A stretch of DNA of 9,763 bases from Rhodocyclales bacterium (lineage in GTDB: Bacteria; Pseudomonadota; Gammaproteobacteria; Burkholderiales; Rhodocyclaceae), in assembly GCA_021286885.1 (NCBI GenBank), contig JAJTBM010000080.1, positions 1 through 9,763 of the forward strand, written 5' to 3'. A model generated the notes under the pieces. That model was not told where the DNA came from and did no database searches. It saw only the letters and a list, made by a program, of their open reading frames with translations. The position numbers were made by a program, and so were the translations under genes. Of the stretch, positions 6,502 to 9,763 are shown piece after piece (within the stretch, counting starts at the first letter, position 1; each line of letters opens with the position of its first letter).

Positions 6502-6531
6502 CCCGGCAGCGGCTGCCCGAGCCCTGCCGGG
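6502..6531 (+). terminator. Strong hairpin between flavoprotein and NIPSNAP genes
   Basis: CCCGGCAG (6502-6509) pairs perfectly with CTGCCGGG (6524-6531), and GGC (6511-6513) pairs with GCC (6521-6523) after a one-base bulge. It is followed by TCTTGT, a poor T-tract, so it is more likely an attenuator or mRNA-processing/stability stem that lowers downstream expression than a full terminator. It sits in a 113-bp gap that contains no gene. Confidence 0.4.
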
Positions 6532-6575
6532 TCTTGTGCCCTCCCTCACGCCCCTCCCTGTTGCAAAGGATCACC

Positions 6576-7202
6576 ATGTACTACGAACTTGCCACGCTGA
6601 CCCTGCCCTTCGGCACCGCCGCCCGCGCTGCGGCCCAGGTGGCCGAATTCACCCAGTCCCCGGATGCCGGGGGCGAGCTGCTGGGCTGCTGGTTTACCGA
6701 CATCGGCCGCCTCAACCAGATGATCGTGCTGCGCGGCTTTGCCGACCTGGTCAGCCTGGAGGCCGAGCGCGAACGCACCCGCCTGTCGGCCAGCCCGTTT
6801 GGCTGCGGCGATGTGTATCTGGACCTGGAACAGCACGCCTACAAGGGCTTTGGCTGGATGAAGCCGGTGCGCCCCTCTGCCGAATCCGGCATTGAAGGCC
6901 CGGTGTATGAAATCCGCTGCTACGGCATCAAGCCGGGCGGCGTGCAGCCCACCATTGATCTGTGGGAACAGGCGGTGCCCGAGCGCGAGCGCCTCTCCCC
7001 CTGCGTGGTGGCCATGGTGGCGCTGGAAGGCCCGTCCCGCTTCGTGAACATCTGGGCCTACCCCAGCCTCAACGCCCGCAGCCAGGCCCGCGCCGATGCG
7101 GTGGCCCAGGGCATCTGGCCCCCCAAGGGCGGCCCGGCTCACCTGACGACCGACATGGTGTCCACCATCGCCCTGCCCACCGCCATCTCTCCGCTGAAGT
7201 GA
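6576..7202 (+). CDS. NIPSNAP-like protein with two tandem domains
   Basis: 208 aa. The start at 6576 is chosen for AAAGGA (6565-6570) 5 nt ahead; an earlier in-frame ATG at 6534 has no such site. Two similar halves are visible: YYELATLTLPFGTAARAA... with LLGCWFTDIGRLNQMIVLRGF (N-terminal half) and VYEIRCYGIKPGGVQPTIDLWE... with ALEGPSRFVNIWAY (C-terminal half). Each has the look of the small ferredoxin-like alpha/beta barrel of the NIPSNAP / dimeric alpha-beta barrel fold. Bacterial NIPSNAP-like proteins often sit in catabolic clusters with unknown or isomerase-like roles. No transmembrane segment. The 3' end is close to the next start (8 bases between the stop and the next ATG), and GAGG at 7201-7204, overlapping its stop, serves the next gene. 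Likely co-expressed with the TIM-barrel gene. Function of the pair is not known to me. Confidence 0.8.
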   Translation: MYYELATLTLPFGTAARAAAQVAEFTQSPDAGGELLGCWFTDIGRLNQMIVLRGFADLVSLEAERERTRLSASPFGCGDVYLDLEQHAYKGFGWMKPVRPSAESGIEGPVYEIRCYGIKPGGVQPTIDLWEQAVPERERLSPCVVAMVALEGPSRFVNIWAYPSLNARSQARADAVAQGIWPPKGGPAHLTTDMVSTIALPTAISPLK

Positions 7203-7210
7203 GGCACGCC

Positions 7211-8044
7211 ATGGCCCGCCCCTACTCCCTGGCCTTTCTGACCGCCCCGGCGCTGACCCCGCCCGAGGCGATCCGGCTCGCCGCCGACACCGGCTACCAG
7301 TTCGTGGGCCTGCGCCTGGTGCCCAACCAGGCCGGCGCCCCCCAGCAGCACCTGATCGGCCTGCCCGACGTGCTGCGTGCCACCCGGGCGGCCATGGCCG
7401 AAACCGGGGTGGGGGTGTTCGACCTGGAAATCCTGCGCATTGGCGCCGGCTTCCGGCTGGACGACTGCCTGCCGCTGCTGGAGGTGGGGGCCGAGCTGGG
7501 CGCCCGGGCGGTGCTGGTGGCCGGCGACGACCCCGACCGGGAACGTCTCGCCGCCCACTACGCCCGCCTGTGCGAGGCCGCCCACGGCTACGGGCTGAGC
7601 GCCGATCTGGAGTTCATGCCCTGGACGGCGGTGCGCGACGCCCGGGACGCCCTGGATGTGGTGCGCCGGGCCGGCACCCTCGCCGGCTGCGGCCTGTTGG
7701 TGGACGCGCTGCACGCGGCCCGCTCCACCACCCGGCCCGAAGACCTGCGCGCCCTGCCCCGCGAGCTGCTGCACTACGCCCAGATCAGCGATGCGCCGGT
7801 ACGCGGCCCGGGCGCGGCCCCGTTCAGCACCGAAGAGATGATCCACACCGCCCGCAGCGAACGCCTGTTGCCGGGCGAAGGCGGGATTGATCTGGCGGGG
7901 ATGTTTGCCTGCCTGCCCGATACGCTGCCGGTGAGTGTGGAGATTCCCAACCTGGCGCGCATCCCGCTGGAAGGGCAAACGCGCTGGGCACGCTTGGCCC
8001 TGGAACGCAGCCAGGCCTGCCTCAGCCCGCTGGCGGTAGCATGA
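7211..8044 (+). CDS. AP-endonuclease-2-type TIM-barrel isomerase/dehydratase-like protein
   Basis: 277 aa, the usual size. The ATG at 7211 follows GAGG (7201-7204), which overlaps the NIPSNAP stop. The fold is the xylose-isomerase-like TIM barrel: LAADTGYQFVGLRL (23-36), FDLEILRI (70-77), LEFMPW (133-138), LLVDALHAARS (162-172), YAQISDAP (189-196), LLPGEGGID (219-227) and SVEIPN (242-247). E134, D165, H168, Q191 and E244 are candidate metal and acid-base residues. Family members include inosose dehydratase, hydroxypyruvate isomerase and TIM-barrel 3-dehydroshikimate dehydratases, which act on keto-sugars or keto-cyclitols. In an operon with AroE-like and KstD-like enzymes, an isomerase or dehydratase step on a keto-ring acid is attractive, but this is inference. 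It could equally be a sugar-phosphate isomerase-like protein of unknown substrate. It is the last gene of the rightward run before a 372-bp gap. Confidence 0.88.
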   Translation: MARPYSLAFLTAPALTPPEAIRLAADTGYQFVGLRLVPNQAGAPQQHLIGLPDVLRATRAAMAETGVGVFDLEILRIGAGFRLDDCLPLLEVGAELGARAVLVAGDDPDRERLAAHYARLCEAAHGYGLSADLEFMPWTAVRDARDALDVVRRAGTLAGCGLLVDALHAARSTTRPEDLRALPRELLHYAQISDAPVRGPGAAPFSTEEMIHTARSERLLPGEGGIDLAGMFACLPDTLPVSVEIPNLARIPLEGQTRWARLALERSQACLSPLAVA

Positions 8045-8416
8045 AAGCCCAACGCAAGGCCAGGATGGGGCTCAAGGGCCATTTTGGAGCGCCGGGTATT
8101 GTGCGCGATAATCGAACACAAACGGCGAATGTCGCGCAACTGCCGCACTCCCTGGCCTCACCGCACCAATAACAGTCGTTAATCTGCACCGACTCTGAAG
8201 GCGACCCGCCGGCTGGCCCACAACGCCCTCCGCCACAGTTCCAAGCCTTATCTAAACCCTTGAACGGGATGCGCAAAACGCACCCCGGGACACGTTGCCC
8301 CCTGAAGAAGCAGTACGTATGCATACGACCTGACCCGCATTTACCGCCCTTTTGCTGTCCTTGTTCCAGCGCACCGGTAATGCACAATTCAACACAAAAA
8401 ATAGTGGAGACAAACC
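8045..8416. other. Non-coding gap before the transporter
   Basis: 372 bp without a supportable gene; antisense open frames here look like GC-rich chance frames. It holds a TGCGCGA / TCGCGCA inverted repeat (8102-8108 and 8132-8138), a hairpin CGGGATGCG-CAAAA-CGCACCCCG (8265-8287, one mismatch) and a perfect 12-bp palindrome at 8316-8327. No T-rich terminator follows the TIM-barrel stop. A weak promoter (TTGTTC 8361-8366, CACAAT 8383-8388, 16-nt spacer) could serve the transporter. No IclR-like TGGAAT palindrome is seen here. Confidence 0.5.
8316..8327. promoter_or_regulatory. Perfect 12-bp palindrome upstream of the transporter
   Basis: CGTATGCATACG, perfectly self-complementary, lies about 90 bp upstream of the transporter start and about 35 bp before its possible -35. 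Palindromes of this type (GTATGCATAC) are often seen as operators of GntR/FCD-type regulators, but none is encoded in this window. It differs from the TGGAAT-type operator, so the transporter could answer to another regulator. Confidence 0.4.
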
Positions 8417-9763
8417 ATGCGTAGTCCGACCGAAGCCAAGCACCACGGCACGGAACAGACCAAGAAAGCCACCGCCAGTGGCTGGATCGGTTCCGTGCTG
8501 GAGTATTACGACTTTTTCATCTACGCCACGGCGGCGTCACTGATCTTTCCCCAGATCTTCTTCCCCAAGGGCGACCCCCAGATCGCCATTGTGGCCTCCC
8601 TCGCCACCTACGGCGTGGGCTACGTGGCCCGTCCCATCGGTGCCTTCTTCCTCGGCCACTGGGGCGACACCCACGGGCGCAAACAGGTGCTGCTGGTCTG
8701 TATGTTCCTGATGGGGATCTCCACCATGTGCGTGGGCCTGCTGCCCACCTACGACCAGGTCGGCCTGCTCGCCCCGGCCCTGCTGGTGGTGCTGCGCCTG
8801 ATGCAAGGCTTTGCGGTGGCCGGTGAAATCTCCGGCGCCAGCTCCATGATCCTGGAACACGCGCCCCTGGGCCGACGCGGCTTTTATGCCAGCTTCACCC
8901 TGCAAGGGGTGCAGGCCGGGCAAATCCTGGCGGCAGCGGTGTTCCTGCCCCTGGCGGCCTTCATGCCGACGGACGACTTCAATAGCTGGGGCTGGCGCAT
9001 TCCCTTCCTGCTGAGCTTTGTGGTGATCGTTGCCGGCTTCATCATCCGCCGCGAAGTGGAAGAAACCCCCGCCTTCGCCCAGGAAACCAAGGGGGGCGAA
9101 ACCCCCAAGGCCCCCATCGTGGAAGCCGTGCGGGAAAGCTGGCCCAACATGCTGCGCGTGATCTGCGCCTCCCTGATGAACGTGATTCCGGTGGTCACCA
9201 CCGTGTTTGGCGCCGCCTACGCTGTTCAGCCCGGTTACGGCATCGGCTTCAACAAGGATGTGTACCTGTGGATTCCGGTGCTGGGCAACTGCCTGGCCGT
9301 GCTGGTGATTCCGATGGTGGGCAACCTGTCCGACCGGATTGGCCGCCGCCCGCCGATGATCGTGGGCGCCCTGCTGGCCGGCCTGCTGTCGTTTGGCTAC
9401 CTCTACGCGATCAGCGTGCATCAGGTGGGCCTGGCCGTGGTCATGTCCCTGCTCATGTGGGGCGTGGTGTATCAGGGCTACAACGCCGTGTTCCCCAGCT
9501 TCTACCCGGAACTGTTCCCGACCCGCACCCGCGTGTCCTCCATGGCCATTTCCCAGAACCTGGGCACCATGTTCACCGCCATGCTGCCGGCCCTGTTCGC
9601 CACTGTGGCTCCTCCGGGCGCCGATAACATCCCGGTGATCATCGGCAGCATCACCCTGGCCATCACCGCTGTCTCGGCCACCGCCGTCTGGTCTGCCCGC
9701 GAAACCTTCCGCCTGCGCATGGAAGACCTGGGCAACAAGAACGCCGACCCCGTACCCGAAGCC
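8417..9763 (+). CDS. MHS-family MFS transporter (organic acid:H+ symporter type), partial at window end
   Basis: 449 codons are read with no stop, so the C-terminus lies beyond the window; typical MHS members have 430-560 aa. The ATG at 8417 follows GGAG (8406-8409) by 7 nt. After a hydrophilic N-terminus (1-20) comes SGWIGSVLEYYDFFIYATAA (21-40), the family's first-helix motif, like shikimate, citrate and proline/betaine symporters. The two MFS loop motifs are GHWGDTHGRK (80-89) and GNLSDRIGRRP (302-312), with WGWRIPFLLSF before helix 6. About 12 membrane helices are expected in the inner membrane, importing a small organic acid or zwitterion with protons. Placed behind the catabolic genes, it probably carries the pathway substrate, and shikimate-like acids are well-known cargo of the family. 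The substrate itself is inference. Confidence 0.92.
   Translation, partial: MRSPTEAKHHGTEQTKKATASGWIGSVLEYYDFFIYATAASLIFPQIFFPKGDPQIAIVASLATYGVGYVARPIGAFFLGHWGDTHGRKQVLLVCMFLMGISTMCVGLLPTYDQVGLLAPALLVVLRLMQGFAVAGEISGASSMILEHAPLGRRGFYASFTLQGVQAGQILAAAVFLPLAAFMPTDDFNSWGWRIPFLLSFVVIVAGFIIRREVEETPAFAQETKGGETPKAPIVEAVRESWPNMLRVICASLMNVIPVVTTVFGAAYAVQPGYGIGFNKDVYLWIPVLGNCLAVLVIPMVGNLSDRIGRRPPMIVGALLAGLLSFGYLYAISVHQVGLAVVMSLLMWGVVYQGYNAVFPSFYPELFPTRTRVSSMAISQNLGTMFTAMLPALFATVAPPGADNIPVIIGSITLAITAVSATAVWSARETFRLRMEDLGNKNADPVPEA

Noticed and set aside
8045..8416. Reverse open frames and a short forward frame in the gap before the transporter
   Set aside because: They lack starts with ribosome sites and recognisable content; several run into the end of the TIM-barrel gene or the start of the transporter.
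8537..9421. A 294-codon reverse open frame inside the transporter gene
   Set aside because: His/Gln/Gly-rich antisense translation of a well-formed membrane transporter; no family features.
1..9763. CRISPR array, tRNA, rRNA or complete insertion sequence
   Set aside because: No regularly spaced repeats, no cloverleaf-like or ribosomal RNA sequence, and no full transposase gene could be seen on either strand.

Overview
The window is mostly GC-rich DNA (roughly 65-70% by eye) with tightly packed, translationally coupled catabolic genes, in the style of a Betaproteobacterium (Rhodocyclales or Burkholderiales type). That placement rests on gene style, an IclR/MHS-transporter catabolic locus and a hairpin-bearing repeat at the left edge. 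The sequence alone does not fix the genus.

Left edge (1-1193): an AT-rich patch unlike the rest. It has a hairpin repeat (29-58), a perfect 11-bp-arm palindrome (145-173) beside a plausible sigma70 promoter, and one AT-rich gene (273-1007). That gene encodes an orphan protein with an R-N-x4-H motif typical of HEPN-domain proteins. A 139-bp inverted-repeat element (1047-1185) follows. The patch looks horizontally acquired, perhaps defence-related.

Core (1194-8044): two divergent operons around a 180-bp regulatory region. Leftward: a divergent shikimate/quinate dehydrogenase-family protein (2951-3763), then an FAD-dependent dehydrogenase of the 3-ketosteroid delta1-dehydrogenase/fumarate reductase superfamily (1194-2954), overlapping as ATGA. 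Rightward: an IclR-family regulator (3944-4756), a second paralogous FAD dehydrogenase (4753-6462, again an ATGA overlap), a two-domain NIPSNAP-like protein (6576-7202) and an AP-endonuclease-2-type TIM-barrel isomerase/dehydratase-like protein (7211-8044). Between the operons lies a perfect 15-bp palindrome, TGGAATTGTATTCCA, closely resembling the known E. coli IclR operator. It sits just upstream of a good rightward promoter, and a weak leftward -10 lies inside it.

Right edge (8045-9763): a 372-bp non-coding gap with hairpins and a perfect 12-bp palindrome, then an MHS-type MFS transporter (shikimate/proline/citrate transporter-like) that runs off the window.

Working together (inference): the transporter imports a small acid or polyol. 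The dehydrogenase oxidises a ring hydroxyl to a ketone. One or both flavoproteins desaturate next to that ketone. The TIM-barrel and NIPSNAP proteins isomerise, dehydrate or otherwise process the product. The best guess is a catabolic route for an alicyclic (hydroaromatic) compound under IclR control. The substrate is unknown, and the altered substrate-pocket residues of the dehydrogenase suggest it is not simply shikimate.
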